Source: Rubellimicrobium sp. CFH 75288
GTDB taxonomy: Bacteria; Pseudomonadota; Alphaproteobacteria; Rhodobacterales; Rhodobacteraceae
Direction of reading: 5' to 3'
DNA length: 64,000 nt
Assembly (NCBI RefSeq): GCF_009904055.1
Contig: NZ_WYDP01000008.1
Location: forward strand, 1-64,000
Each line of letters opens with the position of its first letter. Position 1 is the first letter of the stretch. The notes under the pieces were generated by a model that was given only the letters and a program-made list of their open reading frames with translations, searched no databases and was not told the DNA's origin. Of the stretch, positions 28,535 through 39,244 are shown in pieces. The position numbers and the translations under genes are program-made.

Positions 28535-29130
28535 CGCCGGCCCGCCGCCTCCCAGACCTCGAACTCCTCCGGGCGGGCGGCGCGCAGCAGCGCCTCGCCC
28601 TCGGCAGAGAGCGGCGTCTCGAGCACGGGCGAGACGTTGGCGCGCGGCAGCGGGGGCAGGGGGCCCAGCCGCTCCTCCAGAAAGGCCAGCAGCCGTTCGG
28701 GCTCCTCGTAGCGGAAGAGGTGATCCACGCCGATGCGGCCCCGCACCGTGCGCACGAACTTCGCCTGACTGCCCACGGCGGCATGAGGCGGCGGCGCATC
28801 GCTGGCATAGTCGCGAACGAAATCGTCGAAGGTCAGGCCCCGGGTGCTGTTGGGCTGACCGGCGATCTCCTCGCGCTGCCGGTAGCGGTACCAGCTCGAC
28901 AGCCAGCTGACCGGGTGGCGCACCACGGCAACCGACCGGAAGTCGCGTGCACCGGCCGCCTCGAGCAGGGGCAGCACGAGCGTGCGATAGCCGGTGAAGG
29001 GCAGGTGCTTGAGCGTCGGAGCCATCCGCGTGACCAGGCTTGCCCGACCGTGGAGCGCCCCCTCCAGGGCGGTGGTGCCCGTCTTGGGCACCGACAGCAG
29101 GACCAGCCGTTCGCGCCAGAACACCAGCAT
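28531..29130 (-). CDS. PAPS-dependent sulfotransferase-family protein
   Basis: 199 residues. The 5'-phosphosulfate loop is visible as LSVPKTGTTALEGAL near residues 12-26, and the 3'-phosphate motif as VAVVRHPVSWLSSWYRYR. A bacterial sulfotransferase of this size typically modifies a glycan or lipid using PAPS. The acceptor is unknown. It is monocistronic, between the EnvZ-like kinase and recA. Given the glycan module 2 kb upstream, a surface carbohydrate is a reasonable guess. Confidence 0.82.
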   Translation of the reverse strand: MLVFWRERLVLLSVPKTGTTALEGALHGRASLVTRMAPTLKHLPFTGYRTLVLPLLEAAGARDFRSVAVVRHPVSWLSSWYRYRQREEIAGQPNSTRGLTFDDFVRDYASDAPPPHAAVGSQAKFVRTVRGRIGVDHLFRYEEPERLLAFLEERLGPLPPLPRANVSPVLETPLSAEGEALLRAARPEEFEVWEAAGRR

Positions 29131-29266
29131 CGCGCCCCCTCTGCTGCGGCCGTTTGTCCCGCCGCCCCGAGGGTCCGTAAACCCTTTATTAACCGGTTTC
29201 TGTCAAGGTGGGGGCGTGGCGATTCCCCTTGCCTTCGCGGCAGGAACGCCGCATAAGGAGCGACCG

Positions 29267-29281
29267 GAACATAACACGAAC
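29267..29281. promoter_or_regulatory. LexA (SOS) box of recA
   Basis: GAAC-ATAACAC-GAAC, an exact match to the alphaproteobacterial SOS box GAAC-N7-GAAC (equivalently GTTC-N7-GTTC). It sits 50 bases before the recA start codon, where LexA would cover the promoter. Confidence 0.9.
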
Positions 29282-29330
29282 GAAACCGCGATTGCCGCCA
29301 TGGGGCGGCCATGGGATAAGGCCAGAACAC

Positions 29331-30413
<1,083 letters not shown>

Positions 30414-30421
30414 GGGCGGAT

Positions 30422-30486
30422 CGGGGGGCCGGTGTCCCGCGCCGCCCCCCGGCTTCGCCCGCGCCCCGATCGCCGGACCGGGGCGC
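30422..30486. terminator. Paired GC hairpins between recA and the convergent fadL-type gene
   Basis: Two 8-bp perfect stems lie in the 81-base convergent gap: CGGGGGGC / GCCCCCCG (30422-30429 with 30444-30451) and GCGCCCCG / CGGGGCGC (30461-30468 with 30479-30486). Neither has a U-run, so this is a candidate bidirectional terminator or RNA-end stabiliser rather than a textbook intrinsic terminator. Confidence 0.45.
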
Positions 30487-30494
30487 GGCGGCGC

Positions 30495-31616
30495 TCAGAA
30501 GCGGTAGGCCACCTGCATGCCCACCGACAGGGCGGTGTTGCCGTCGAAGGGCGCGCAGCCCACATCGGCGCAGCCGCCGGTCGCTGCGGCGGCGTCTCCG
30601 AACCAGGTGTAGCGCACCCCGCCCGAGACGTTGATCTGCTCGGTCACGTCATAGCCGATGCCGGCCGCCAGGGCGATCTGGCCGTTGTAGGGGGTCAGCG
30701 GCGACTTGAGGTCGTCGCCGGTCTTGGGCTCGTAGATGACGGAGACGCGGCCCGCGATCTGGTCGGTCAGGCGCCGGCCGATGCCCAGCGTGTAGGACAT
30801 CGTGTCCTCGATGTCGGTGATCGACCCGCCGCCCGTGGCCGAGCCGAAGAAGGGCGGCGTGACCCGGAGCGACGGATAATCCGCCCAGCGGATCTGTCCG
30901 AACAGCAGGGTGTCCGCCGCGATCCCGGTCTGGAAGTCGAGATTGACCGATTCCGGTGCGGTGACGGTCGTGGTGCCGCGGGCGACGACCGCCGGACCCA
31001 CGCGCTCGACCGAGTCGAACTCCACGTCGATCGCGCTCGAGTAGGTCAGCGCGACGCGCAGCGCGATGTCCGGCCGCTCGAAGGCCCCGCCCACGACGTA
31101 GCCCCAGCCGGACCCGTCGTCGAGCGTCACGTTGTAGCCGTTGAGCGGCCCGTAGGCCTGCCCCGACAGCGTCACGGCGCCATCCAGACGCAGCTGCCGC
31201 GCGCCCGCATGGACGGAGAAGCCGTTGTCGAACCGGTAGCGGCCGAGGAAGGTCAGCGCGAGCGAGTCGAGTTCGGCCGCCGTGCCGCCGAGCAGCGTCG
31301 TCGCGGGATTTCCCTCGTAGCGGACATCCGCTCCGTAGGGCTGATCCACGATGATGCCCACGGAGATGCTGGGATCGACCGCGAAGGTCAGGGCGCCCGA
31401 CACGGTGGTGAAATCGCGCCCCACATTTCCCGTGTCGTTGCCCAGCCGGTCCGTCCCGCTGATCGTGGGCTGGGTGTAGCCGAAGCTCAGCCGGGCGAAG
31501 TTGCCGGGCTCGAAGATGGCGCCGATGTCTTGGCCCGAACGATCCAGACCCAGCGCAGCCGCCGTCGAGGCCGTGCCGAGAAGCAGCGCCGCCGCGCCGA
31601 GCGTGATGCGAGTCAT
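30495..31616 (-). CDS. FadL-family outer-membrane channel
   Basis: 373-residue outer-membrane barrel of the FadL/TodX/OmpP1 type, a channel for hydrophobic compounds such as fatty acids. The signal peptide ends near TASTAAA and is followed by LGLDRSGQDIGAIFEPGNFA, a FadL-like N-terminal hatch. Many aromatic-rich strands follow, ending in Phe (QVAYRF). Two Cys near the C-terminus (GGCADVGCAPF) may form a disulfide. GGGAGG precedes the ATG. The gene is monocistronic. Confidence 0.88.
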   Translation of the reverse strand: MTRITLGAAALLLGTASTAAALGLDRSGQDIGAIFEPGNFARLSFGYTQPTISGTDRLGNDTGNVGRDFTTVSGALTFAVDPSISVGIIVDQPYGADVRYEGNPATTLLGGTAAELDSLALTFLGRYRFDNGFSVHAGARQLRLDGAVTLSGQAYGPLNGYNVTLDDGSGWGYVVGGAFERPDIALRVALTYSSAIDVEFDSVERVGPAVVARGTTTVTAPESVNLDFQTGIAADTLLFGQIRWADYPSLRVTPPFFGSATGGGSITDIEDTMSYTLGIGRRLTDQIAGRVSVIYEPKTGDDLKSPLTPYNGQIALAAGIGYDVTEQINVSGGVRYTWFGDAAAATGGCADVGCAPFDGNTALSVGMQVAYRF

Positions 31617-31696
31617 GATCCCTCCCGTACCCCTCTGGGTTGTTCTTCGGGCCAGCTTCACGCCGACCTCGCGCCGGCGTCAACGGAAACGCGGCG

Positions 31697-32575
31697 TCAG
31701 CGCAAAACCCCGGCGCGGGCGTGTTGCGGCGGGCGCAGGGTGAGCAGGTTGCCCCCGACGATCAGCAGGGCGCCCAGAGCCATCCAGCCGTCGAGCGTCT
31801 CGCCGTAGAGGGCCCAGCCCACCACGGCGATCACCGGCAGCCGCAGATAGTCCATCGGCATCACCACCGAGGCCGGAGCCGCCTCGAGCGCATGGGTCAG
31901 GCACCAGTGCGCCGTCAGCCCGGTCAGGCCGATCACAGCGATCCAGGGCCACAGCGGAGCCGCCGGAGCCGGCCAGGTCCCGTCCCAGCCCACGGTCGCG
32001 GCCGACAGGCCGAGCTGCATGAGATTGAGCCAGAACAGCACGGCCAGCACCGGCTCGGTCCGGGTGAGCCGACGAGTCAGCAGGGACGTGACGGCAAAGA
32101 ACACGGCACAACCCAGCCCCGCCAGGACGCCCGCTCCCGGTCCGCCGAAATCCGGCCGCACCACGAGGAGGATGCCGCCGAAGCCCACGAGCCCGCCCAG
32201 GACCTTCGTCCGCGTCAGGCGCTCGCCCAGAAACAGCGGCGCGAGCAGGATCACCCAGAGCGGCGACGTGAACTCGAGCGCAAAGACCTGCGCCAGAGGC
32301 AGCAGGGTCAGCGCCCAGAACCACAGGTTCTGCCCGGCGAAGTGAACCACGTTGCGCAACGCGTGCAGGCCGAGCCGGCGCGGCCGTGCCGCATCGCTGC
32401 GGCCCGTCAGGAGAAGACCCGCCGACACCAGCGCGACGCCGATCGCGCTGCGGAACAGCATCATCTCGAACGTGTCGAGCGCAGGCGAGAGCGCGCGCGC
32501 GCCCACCGCCAGCAGCGTGAACGAGGCGATGGCGCCGCCCATCCACAGGGCGGCGACCGCGAGGGGCTGCGTCAC
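31697..32575 (-). CDS. EamA/DMT-family transporter
   Basis: 292-residue inner-membrane protein with two EamA repeats, about ten helices (NLWFWALTLLPLAQVFALEF in repeat 1, THALEAAPASVVMPMDYLRL in repeat 2). These are drug/metabolite exporters or permeases; the substrate is unknown. The GTG start overlaps the dehydrogenase stop (GTGA). It is last in the unusual operon guaA-dehydrogenase-transporter. Confidence 0.88.
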   Translation of the reverse strand: MTQPLAVAALWMGGAIASFTLLAVGARALSPALDTFEMMLFRSAIGVALVSAGLLLTGRSDAARPRRLGLHALRNVVHFAGQNLWFWALTLLPLAQVFALEFTSPLWVILLAPLFLGERLTRTKVLGGLVGFGGILLVVRPDFGGPGAGVLAGLGCAVFFAVTSLLTRRLTRTEPVLAVLFWLNLMQLGLSAATVGWDGTWPAPAAPLWPWIAVIGLTGLTAHWCLTHALEAAPASVVMPMDYLRLPVIAVVGWALYGETLDGWMALGALLIVGGNLLTLRPPQHARAGVLR

Positions 32576-33561
32576 GAGGCCACCAGCACCTTGACCTCCG
32601 CCGGACCCGGAGACCCCGCGACCAGAGCGGGCAGCTCGTCGCGCCCGATCTCGCGCGTGACCAGCGGCCCCGCCCGCACCGCCCCCGAGGCCAGCAGGTC
32701 CAGCGCGCGCCCCTGCGTCCACGGGTTCAGGAACGCCGTGTGCAGGTCCACCTCGCGAAAGAGCAGGTCGAAAGGCTCGAAGGACACGGCCTCGCCCGCG
32801 GGCATCACGCCCACGATCACCGCCCGACCTCCGCGCGCCGTCAGACGCGGCGCCTCCCGCACCGTCTCGGCCACGCCTGCGCATTCCAGCACGCCGTCCC
32901 AGCCGCAGGGCCGCGCCGCCCGCGCCGCCTTGGCCGAGGGGATGGTGTCGGCGCCCAGATCCTCCGCGATCCGTCTGCGCGCGGCCGAGCGGGTGCAGAG
33001 CGTGACCTCCGCCCCCGCCAGACGGGCCAGTTGCAGGCACAGAAGCCCGATGACCCCGCCTCCCAGCACCAGCACCCTTTCCCCCGGCCGGATCGCCGCG
33101 ATGTCCGCCGCGTGCAGGCAGCAGGCCAGCGGCTCGGCCAGGGCGGCGTCGCGCAGCGACAGCCCCTCGGGCAGGGGCAGCGCCCGATGCGCGGGGAAGG
33201 CGCAGAACTCGCCGAACCCGCCGTCGCGGCCGACCCCGACCGCCACCAGCCGCTCGCACAGGTTGACGCGCCCCCCCAGGCAGGGCGCGCAGCCGCCGCA
33301 GGCGATGTTGGGGTCGCAGGCCACGCGGTCGCCCGGCCGGTGGGTCCCGACGCCCTCTCCCACGGCCTCGACCACGCCCGAGAATTCGTGGCCCAGCGTG
33401 ACGGGCGGGCGCGACGGGAACTCGCCCCGCAACAGGTGCCGGTCGGTCCCGCAGATGCCGGCATGGCTGACCCGGACCAGCACCTCGCCGGGGCCGGGCT
33501 CGGGCTCCGGCAGGTCCACGACCTCGAACCGGCCCACCGAGAGGAGACGGCCCGCCCTCAT
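32572..33561 (-). CDS. Zinc-dependent medium-chain alcohol/polyol dehydrogenase
   Basis: 329-residue MDR enzyme. Catalytic zinc ligands lie in AGICGTDRH and [13 protein letters not shown]; the structural zinc site has four Cys in [15 protein letters not shown]. The NAD(P)-binding fold starts [17 protein letters not shown]. It most resembles threonine, sorbitol or galactitol dehydrogenase-type members. Its ATG overlaps the guaA stop (ATGA), and its own stop overlaps the EamA start, so all three appear translationally coupled. The substrate is not determined. Confidence 0.9.
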   Translation of the reverse strand: MRAGRLLSVGRFEVVDLPEPEPGPGEVLVRVSHAGICGTDRHLLRGEFPSRPPVTLGHEFSGVVEAVGEGVGTHRPGDRVACDPNIACGGCAPCLGGRVNLCERLVAVGVGRDGGFGEFCAFPAHRALPLPEGLSLRDAALAEPLACCLHAADIAAIRPGERVLVLGGGVIGLLCLQLARLAGAEVTLCTRSAARRRIAEDLGADTIPSAKAARAARPCGWDGVLECAGVAETVREAPRLTARGGRAVIVGVMPAGEAVSFEPFDLLFREVDLHTAFLNPWTQGRALDLLASGAVRAGPLVTREIGRDELPALVAGSPGPAEVKVLVAS

Positions 33562-35129
33562 TCCAGCTCGATCGTGCCGGGGGGCTTGGAGGTCACGTCG
33601 TAGAACACCCGGTTCACCCCCCTGACCTCGTTGATGAGGCGCGTCGCCGTCTCGGCGAGGAACGCATGCTCGAACGGGTACCAGTCGGCCGTCATCCCGT
33701 CCACCGAGGTGACGGCCCGCAGCCCCACCGCCCAGTCATAGGTCCGCCCGTCCCCCATCACCCCCACCGTACGCACGGGCAGGATGGCGGCAAAGGCCTG
33801 CCAGATCGCGTCATACAGGCCGTGCCGCCGGATCTGGTCGATGAACACCGCATCCGCCTCGCGCAGGATGGCGAGCTTCTCGCGAGTCACCGCGCCGGGG
33901 CAGCGGATGGCGAGGCCCGGGCCGGGAAAGGGGTGGCGCCCCACGAAGGCGTCGGGCAGGCCCAGCTCGCGGCCCAGCTCGCGCACCTCGTCCTTGAACA
34001 GCTCGCGCAGCGGCTCCACCAGCTTCAGGCCCATCCGCTCGGGCAGGCCGCCCACGTTGTGGTGGCTCTTGATCGTCACCGACGGCCCGCCGGTCGAGAC
34101 CGACTCGATCACGTCCGGATAAAGGGTCCCCTGCGCGAGGAACTCGGCCCCGCCGGCCGCCTCGGCATGCTCCTGGAACACCTCCACGAACAGCCGGCCG
34201 ATGGTCTTGCGCTTCTGCTCGGGGTCCTCGATCCCCTCCAGCGCCGTCAGGAAGCGCTCGGACTCGTCGGCGTGCACCAGGGGGATGTTGTAGTGGTCGC
34301 GGAACATGGCGACGACCTGCTCCGCCTCGCCCTTGCGCAAAAGGCCGTGATCCACGAACACGCAGGTGAGCCGCTCGCCGATGGCCTCGTGGATCAGCAC
34401 CGCGGCGACCGAGGAATCGACCCCTCCCGACAGGCCGCAGATCACGCGGCCCGTCTCGCCCACCTGTTCGCGGATGCGGCGGATGGCTTCCTCGCGGAAG
34501 GCACCCATGGTCCAGTCGCCGCGAAAGCCCGCGATCCGCAGGAAGTTCCCGTAGAGCGTCCGGCCGTTCGGGGTGTGGTGCACCTCCGGGTGGAACTGGA
34601 CGCCGTAGAAGTGCCGCGCCGGGTCCGCGACCACGGCGAACGGCGCGCCGGGCGAGGTGGCAAAGACGCGGAAGCCCGGCGCCAGCCGCGCCACGTGGTC
34701 CCCGTGGCTCATCCAGACCTGCTCGGGCCCGTCCAGGAACCACCCCGCGAGCAGGTCCAGCGGCTCGGCCGGCTCCAGCCGCGCCCGGCCGAACTCGGCC
34801 CGGCCGTCCCCCCGCTCCACCGCGCCGCCCAGTGCCTGGATCATCGCCTGCTGGCCATAGCAGATGCCCAGGACCGGCACGCCCAGATCGAACAGCTCCC
34901 GCGGGGGCAGGGGGGCGCCCTCGGCATAGACGGAGGCAGGCCCTCCCGACAGGATCACCGCACGCGGCGCGAAGTCGCGCAGGAAGGCGGGCGTGACCGC
35001 GTGGTAGGGGTGGATCTCGCAATAGGCGTGCAGCTCGCGCAGGCGCCGCGCGATCAGCTGCGTCACCTGACTGCCGAAATCGACAATGAGGCAGCGGTCG
35101 TGCCGGGCGGGAATGGTATCCTGGTCCAT
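33558..35129 (-). CDS. guaA: GMP synthase (glutamine-hydrolysing)
   Basis: 523-residue enzyme converting XMP to GMP with glutamine and ATP. The class I glutamine amidotransferase domain comes first (nucleophile Cys in GICYGQQ; His/Glu in [10 protein letters not shown]). The ATP-pyrophosphatase domain follows (P-loop [10 protein letters not shown]), then the C-terminal dimerisation domain ending [19 protein letters not shown] precedes the ATG. Complete and typical in length. Confidence 0.98.
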   Translation of the reverse strand: MDQDTIPARHDRCLIVDFGSQVTQLIARRLRELHAYCEIHPYHAVTPAFLRDFAPRAVILSGGPASVYAEGAPLPPRELFDLGVPVLGICYGQQAMIQALGGAVERGDGRAEFGRARLEPAEPLDLLAGWFLDGPEQVWMSHGDHVARLAPGFRVFATSPGAPFAVVADPARHFYGVQFHPEVHHTPNGRTLYGNFLRIAGFRGDWTMGAFREEAIRRIREQVGETGRVICGLSGGVDSSVAAVLIHEAIGERLTCVFVDHGLLRKGEAEQVVAMFRDHYNIPLVHADESERFLTALEGIEDPEQKRKTIGRLFVEVFQEHAEAAGGAEFLAQGTLYPDVIESVSTGGPSVTIKSHHNVGGLPERMGLKLVEPLRELFKDEVRELGRELGLPDAFVGRHPFPGPGLAIRCPGAVTREKLAILREADAVFIDQIRRHGLYDAIWQAFAAILPVRTVGVMGDGRTYDWAVGLRAVTSVDGMTADWYPFEHAFLAETATRLINEVRGVNRVFYDVTSKPPGTIELE

Positions 35130-35278
35130 GTCTCCAGCCTCTAGGCCGCCCCCCTCCGGGGTGCAAGCGTCGCCGCCGTGCCGCGCCCATGTCGCTTTCG
35201 GGCGCGAAGGGGCGCATCCTCTCCGCGTCGGAGCGCTGCGGCCCGGTATGTGGCGCGGGAGAGAGCGGAGGGCACGAC

Positions 35279-36832
35279 ATGGCCGAGGCGGCAGAAGCGG
35301 GAACGGGCCGGCGGGCGAGGGGCGGCGGCGGAGCCGCGCGGCGGGCCGAGCGCACGGCCGTGAGCGTCGAGACCGCCCGCTTCATCGAGCGCAACATCCC
35401 CGATTTCGAGGTCCTCAACGACGAGGCGCTCGAGATCATCGAGCACAACGCCGAGACCGTGCTGTGGGAGATCGGCGTCAACTTCGTCGAGAACCCCGCC
35501 GCGCTCCGCCGCTGGAAGGAGGCCGGCGCCGAGGTCGAGGGCGAGCGCGTGCGGATTCCCCGCGGCCTGGCGCGGCAGCTCTGCGCGACCGCGCCCGCAC
35601 GCTTCACCCAGCATGCCCGCAACCCCGCCCGCAACGTGGAGATCGGGGGGAGGGGCCTCGTGCTCGCGCCGGTCTATGGCCCGCCCTTCGTGCGCGACCT
35701 CGAGGGGGGGCGGCGCTACGCGACGATCGAGGATTTCCGCAACCTCGTGAAGCTCGGCTACATGTCCCGGTGGCTCCACCATTCCGGCGGCACCGTCTGC
35801 GAGCCCACGGACATCGCGGTCAACAAGCGCCACCTCGACATGCTGCACGCGCACATGACGCTGTCGGACAAGCCCTTCATGGGATCGGTCACCGCACCCG
35901 AGCGGGCCGAGGACAGCATCGAGATGGCGCGCCTGCTGTTCGGCGCGGACTTCGTGCGCGACCACACGGTGATGATCTCGCTCATCAACATCAACTCGCC
36001 GCTGACCTTCGACGGCATCATGATGGGCGCGCTCGAGGTCTATGCGGCCAACAACCAGGCCACGATCGTCTCGCCCTTCATCGTCGGGGGCGCGATGGCG
36101 CCGGTCAGCGTGGCGGGCACGCTCACGCAGGTCCTGGCCGAGATCCTCGCCGGCGTGGCCTACAGCCAGCTCGTCCGCCCCGGCGCCCCGGTCGTGGCGG
36201 GGGCCTTCGTCACCTCCATCGACATGAACTCGGGCGCGCCCACCTTCGGCACCCCCGAGGCCGCGCACATCACCTATGGCGCGGGCCAGCTCGTCCGCCG
36301 CCTCGGCCTGCCCTACCGCAGCGCGGGCGCCTTCTGCGGCTCCAAGCTGCCCGACGCGCAGGCCGCCTACGAATCGGCCAACTCGCTCAACATGGGGCTG
36401 CTGGCGGGGGTCAACTTCATGCTCCATGCCTGCGGCTGGCTCGAGGGCGGGCTCGTGTCGTCCTACGAGAAGTTCGTGATGGACGCCGACCAGCTTGGCG
36501 CGCTCCATCACCTCGCGGCCGGGGTGGACCTGGGCCCCGAGGCGCAGGCCATGGACGCGATCCGCGAGGTCGGCCCCGGCGGGCATTATCTGGGCTGCGC
36601 GCATACGCAGGCCCATTTCAAGGACGCGTTCTGGCGCTCGGACCTTCTCGACTACAAGCCCTTCGAGACCTGGGAGGAGGAGGGCGGGCGCGACACGGTG
36701 CAGCTTGCCGCGGCGCGGGTGCGCCGCCTGCTCGAGACCTACCGCGCCCCGGACCTCGATCCGGGGGTCCGCGAATCGCTCGACGCCTTCGTGGCGCGCA
36801 AGAAGGAATCGATGCCGGACGCCTTCGGCTGA
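35279..36832 (+). CDS. MttB-family (trimethylamine/betaine methyltransferase-like) protein, non-pyrrolysine
   Basis: 517-residue TIM-barrel methyltransferase of the MttB superfamily ([59 protein letters not shown]). The frame has no internal amber codon, so it is the non-Pyl type that includes glycine-betaine methyltransferases. Such enzymes pass a methyl to a corrinoid protein, but no corrinoid protein or MtbA gene is in the window. GGAGGG precedes the ATG; the first 25 residues are a low-complexity Gly/Arg lead. The substrate is unknown. Confidence 0.88.
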   Translation: MAEAAEAGTGRRARGGGGAARRAERTAVSVETARFIERNIPDFEVLNDEALEIIEHNAETVLWEIGVNFVENPAALRRWKEAGAEVEGERVRIPRGLARQLCATAPARFTQHARNPARNVEIGGRGLVLAPVYGPPFVRDLEGGRRYATIEDFRNLVKLGYMSRWLHHSGGTVCEPTDIAVNKRHLDMLHAHMTLSDKPFMGSVTAPERAEDSIEMARLLFGADFVRDHTVMISLININSPLTFDGIMMGALEVYAANNQATIVSPFIVGGAMAPVSVAGTLTQVLAEILAGVAYSQLVRPGAPVVAGAFVTSIDMNSGAPTFGTPEAAHITYGAGQLVRRLGLPYRSAGAFCGSKLPDAQAAYESANSLNMGLLAGVNFMLHACGWLEGGLVSSYEKFVMDADQLGALHHLAAGVDLGPEAQAMDAIREVGPGGHYLGCAHTQAHFKDAFWRSDLLDYKPFETWEEEGGRDTVQLAAARVRRLLETYRAPDLDPGVRESLDAFVARKKESMPDAFG

Positions 36833-36842
36833 GGCAATCCGC

Positions 36843-37160
36843 TCAGGCGGCGCGGCGGGCATCGCTCGTCTCCCCGGCGGCCGCCGCGCGCTGGCCGGAG
36901 AACTCGGCCAGCAGCGCCCCCAGCGTGGCCACATGGCGGACGGGCGACCACCCGGCCGCGCCCGCCCGGCGCGCCTCCTCCAGATCGGCCTCGGCGGCGA
37001 GGAGCCGGGCGAGCGCCTCGGCGTCGCGTGTCTCCCCCACGGCGCCGAGGAGCGTCGCCAGGTCGCGGCGGCGGTCATAGCCGGCCGAGGCGGCGCGGGC
37101 TGCCCGCACCAGCAGCCTTGGGCGGCGCAGCGCGGCCACCCTGTCGAGAATGTCGGCCAT
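36843..37160 (-). CDS. Small conserved protein (DUF6477-like)
   Basis: 105 residues, helical and Ala/Arg-rich, beginning MADILDRVAALRRPRLLVRA. From memory this opening resembles a short Rhodobacterales protein family (DUF6477), often found beside the HTH protein family that also occurs here. No function is known to me. GAGGGG precedes the ATG. It is divergent from the HTH gene and shares its CtrA-like control region. Confidence 0.65.
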   Translation of the reverse strand: MADILDRVAALRRPRLLVRAARAASAGYDRRRDLATLLGAVGETRDAEALARLLAAEADLEEARRAGAAGWSPVRHVATLGALLAEFSGQRAAAAGETSDARRAA

Positions 37161-37250
37161 CGGAATTCCCCTCGCGGCTGATTCGGTTCGTCCGAGCGTC
37201 ACGCCGGAGCGGGGGGTGTTGCGCGAATCGCGGGTGGTGCGCGCGGTGGT

Positions 37251-37265
37251 GTAACGATTTGTTAA
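37251..37265. promoter_or_regulatory. CtrA-like box 1
   Basis: GTAA-CGATTTG-TTAA, one mismatch from the CtrA consensus TTAA-N7-TTAA. It lies between two divergent genes, 133 bases before the HTH gene. Confidence 0.5.
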
Positions 37266-37301
37266 GAATCGGGAAACATCCTGCCTCCCGATCCGCGACC
37301 G

Positions 37302-37316
37302 TTAACGGTCCGGTAA
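37302..37316. promoter_or_regulatory. CtrA-like box 2
   Basis: TTAA-CGGTCCG-GTAA, again one mismatch from TTAA-N7-TTAA. It is 51 bases (about five helical turns) from box 1 and 82 bases before the HTH gene. Confidence 0.5.
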
Positions 37317-37397
37317 CCAAACAACTTCAGGTTGAGAGTGCCGGAGGGAACCGGCGCCGCCGGCCGCAGGGCCGGGGCGAGGCAGAAGAGGCAGGCG

Positions 37398-38537
37398 ATG
37401 GGACAGGCAGGACGGACCGGGGCGCCGGTCGGGCCCGACAGGCATGACGGCGCGCAGGAGGCGGCGCATCGGCGCGGCACCGGGGCGGCAGAGGCGGGCG
37501 GAGAGCGGGGGGAGGGATCGGTCCTGCCGCCCTGGTTGCCCCCGGCCGCGCGGGACTATCTCGCCCATGTCGAAGAAGGGCGCTCGATCCGCGCGATCGC
37601 GCGGGCGGCGCGCGTGCATCCCTCCACCGTCTCGCGCCGGGTGCGGCAGGTGGAGGAGCGGCGGGACGACCCGCTCGTGGACGGGGCCTTGCGGCAGCTC
37701 GGATCGGCCCGGTCGGGCGAGGCGGCGCCCGAGCCGCTGCCCGAGGGGCTGCCAGCCCTCCGACGGCTTGCCGAAGGGGGCGCGGTGCTGGCCGTCGCGC
37801 GCGAGATGGAGATGGCCGTGGTGGTGCGCGACGGCGGCGAGGGAGAGCCCCACCGGCTCGCTGTGCTGCGCCGCGCGGTGGCCGAGTCCATGGCGCTGCG
37901 GGGCTGGATCGCCTGCGCCGAGCCCGAGGCGCGCATCCGCCGCTATCGCATCACCGGGCGGGGCAGGGTGGTCCTGCGCCGGGCGCTGATCGCCGGCCGG
38001 ACGGGTCAGGGCCTGGCGGAGGAGCCGGTCCCCTTTGCCGGTCCGTCGCCGCGCAGCCCGGCGGGCGAGGACGATCCGCGGCTGCGGCACATGCGCTCGC
38101 TCCTGCCCGAAAGCCCGCTGGCAGGCCTCGCGCGGAGGCGGGACGGCGGCGGCCAGCCCTGGCTCGACCGCGACCTCATGGAGGCGGGCGAGCGGTTGCG
38201 CGAGGATTTCGAGCTGGCCCAAGCGGCGCCCGATGGCGCCCCCGACTGGGAAGGGCTGCTGCGGGCGCTGCTCGAGGGGCAGGCCGTCCCGGCCTGTCCG
38301 GCCGGAACACCTTGGGCCGCGGCGCGCGGGCGCGTCCTGCGCGCCCTGCACGATCTCGGACCCGGTCTGTCGGACGTGGCGCTGCGCTGCTGCTGCCTGC
38401 TCGAGGGGCTGGAGCAGATCGAGCGGACGATGGGCTGGGCCACCCGGTCTGGCAAGGTCGTCCTGCGCATCGCGCTGGCGCGTCTGGGCCAGCACTACCG
38501 CGAGCGGGACGGGACCCGCGGAGGGCGGACGGGATGA
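37398..38537 (+). CDS. HTH protein with Rhodobacterales-type C-terminal domain (DUF6456-like)
   Basis: 379 residues. After a disordered Gly/Ala lead there is a helix-turn-helix (EEGRSIRAIARAARVHPSTV, then SRRVRQVE) near residues 58-88. A middle region at about 100-200 may be a second DNA-binding-like module. The C-terminal domain contains EAGERLREDFELAQAAP and SDVALRCCCLLEGLEQIERT. I recall this tail as the DUF6456 family of alphaproteobacteria. The ATG at MGQAGRTG has AGAGG upstream. Two CtrA-like boxes precede it. Probably a regulator; targets unknown. Confidence 0.72.
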   Translation: MGQAGRTGAPVGPDRHDGAQEAAHRRGTGAAEAGGERGEGSVLPPWLPPAARDYLAHVEEGRSIRAIARAARVHPSTVSRRVRQVEERRDDPLVDGALRQLGSARSGEAAPEPLPEGLPALRRLAEGGAVLAVAREMEMAVVVRDGGEGEPHRLAVLRRAVAESMALRGWIACAEPEARIRRYRITGRGRVVLRRALIAGRTGQGLAEEPVPFAGPSPRSPAGEDDPRLRHMRSLLPESPLAGLARRRDGGGQPWLDRDLMEAGERLREDFELAQAAPDGAPDWEGLLRALLEGQAVPACPAGTPWAAARGRVLRALHDLGPGLSDVALRCCCLLEGLEQIERTMGWATRSGKVVLRIALARLGQHYRERDGTRGGRTG

Positions 38538-38542
38538 ACCGC

Positions 38543-39112
38543 TCAGGCGATCCCGGCGGCCTGACCGGCCAGCCACAGCCCCAGCGCCCCGAGCCAGAGC
38601 GCCGCGCCGCGCCGCCAGGCCGCGGAGAGCCCGCCCTCCTGCCGGAGCAGGGCGCCGAGCGCTGCCCAGAGGACCGCCACCCCGACCACCAGCGTGGCGA
38701 ACAGCGCGATATTGGCGCCCAGTCGCGAGCCGTCGGTGGCCGGAAGCAGGACCAGACCGAAGAGCAGCGCCTTGGGGTTGAGAAGCGTGGTGACGGCGAC
38801 GCGCCGGGCGGTCACGGCGGACTCGGCCGGTCCGGCCGCCGGCAGCCGCCACAGGCTCCGCGCGAGCCAGAGGACCCACAGGGCCGCGACGACCGTGATC
38901 GCCCCACGGGCCTGCGGGACGCGATCGAGGACCCAGATGCCGGCCAGAGCCAGCGGCAGGACGGTGGCGAGATAGGAGAGCAGTTCCACCGGCACGAGCG
39001 CCAGCGCCCGGCGCAAGCCCCGCTCGGCCCCGGCAAGCGCCAGAAGCGTGTTGGTCGGCCCCGGCGTGACGAGAAGAAGAAGGATGGCGAGGGCGGTTTC
39101 GGCAAGGGACAT
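38543..39112 (-). CDS. LysE-family amino-acid exporter
   Basis: 189-residue inner-membrane protein with about six helices. The LysE/RhtB hallmark is VTPGPTNTLLALAGAERGLR at the N-terminus, where TPGP is the conserved turn. The second half has LLNPKALLFGLVLLP. It probably exports an amino acid or analogue. It is monocistronic and convergent with the HTH gene (five bases apart). Confidence 0.88.
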   Translation of the reverse strand: MSLAETALAILLLLVTPGPTNTLLALAGAERGLRRALALVPVELLSYLATVLPLALAGIWVLDRVPQARGAITVVAALWVLWLARSLWRLPAAGPAESAVTARRVAVTTLLNPKALLFGLVLLPATDGSRLGANIALFATLVVGVAVLWAALGALLRQEGGLSAAWRRGAALWLGALGLWLAGQAAGIA

Positions 39113-39244
39113 GGGACACCCGGTCGGTCGCTGCGGGTCCTTCCTTGCACCGCCCCGTCGGAGGGGCCTTGCGCTGGATCAAGACCCGTCCGGGCGCGGA
39201 ACCGGAACGGGGCACCCGCAGGCGCCCCGCCGGTCAGGCCGATC

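Noticed and set aside
29177-29192. CtrA-like GTAA...TTAA near recA
   Set aside because: The spacer is 8 bases rather than 7 and one half is mismatched.
35279-36832. Pyrrolysine-type MttB
   Set aside because: No in-frame amber codon; the frame is uninterrupted to its stop.
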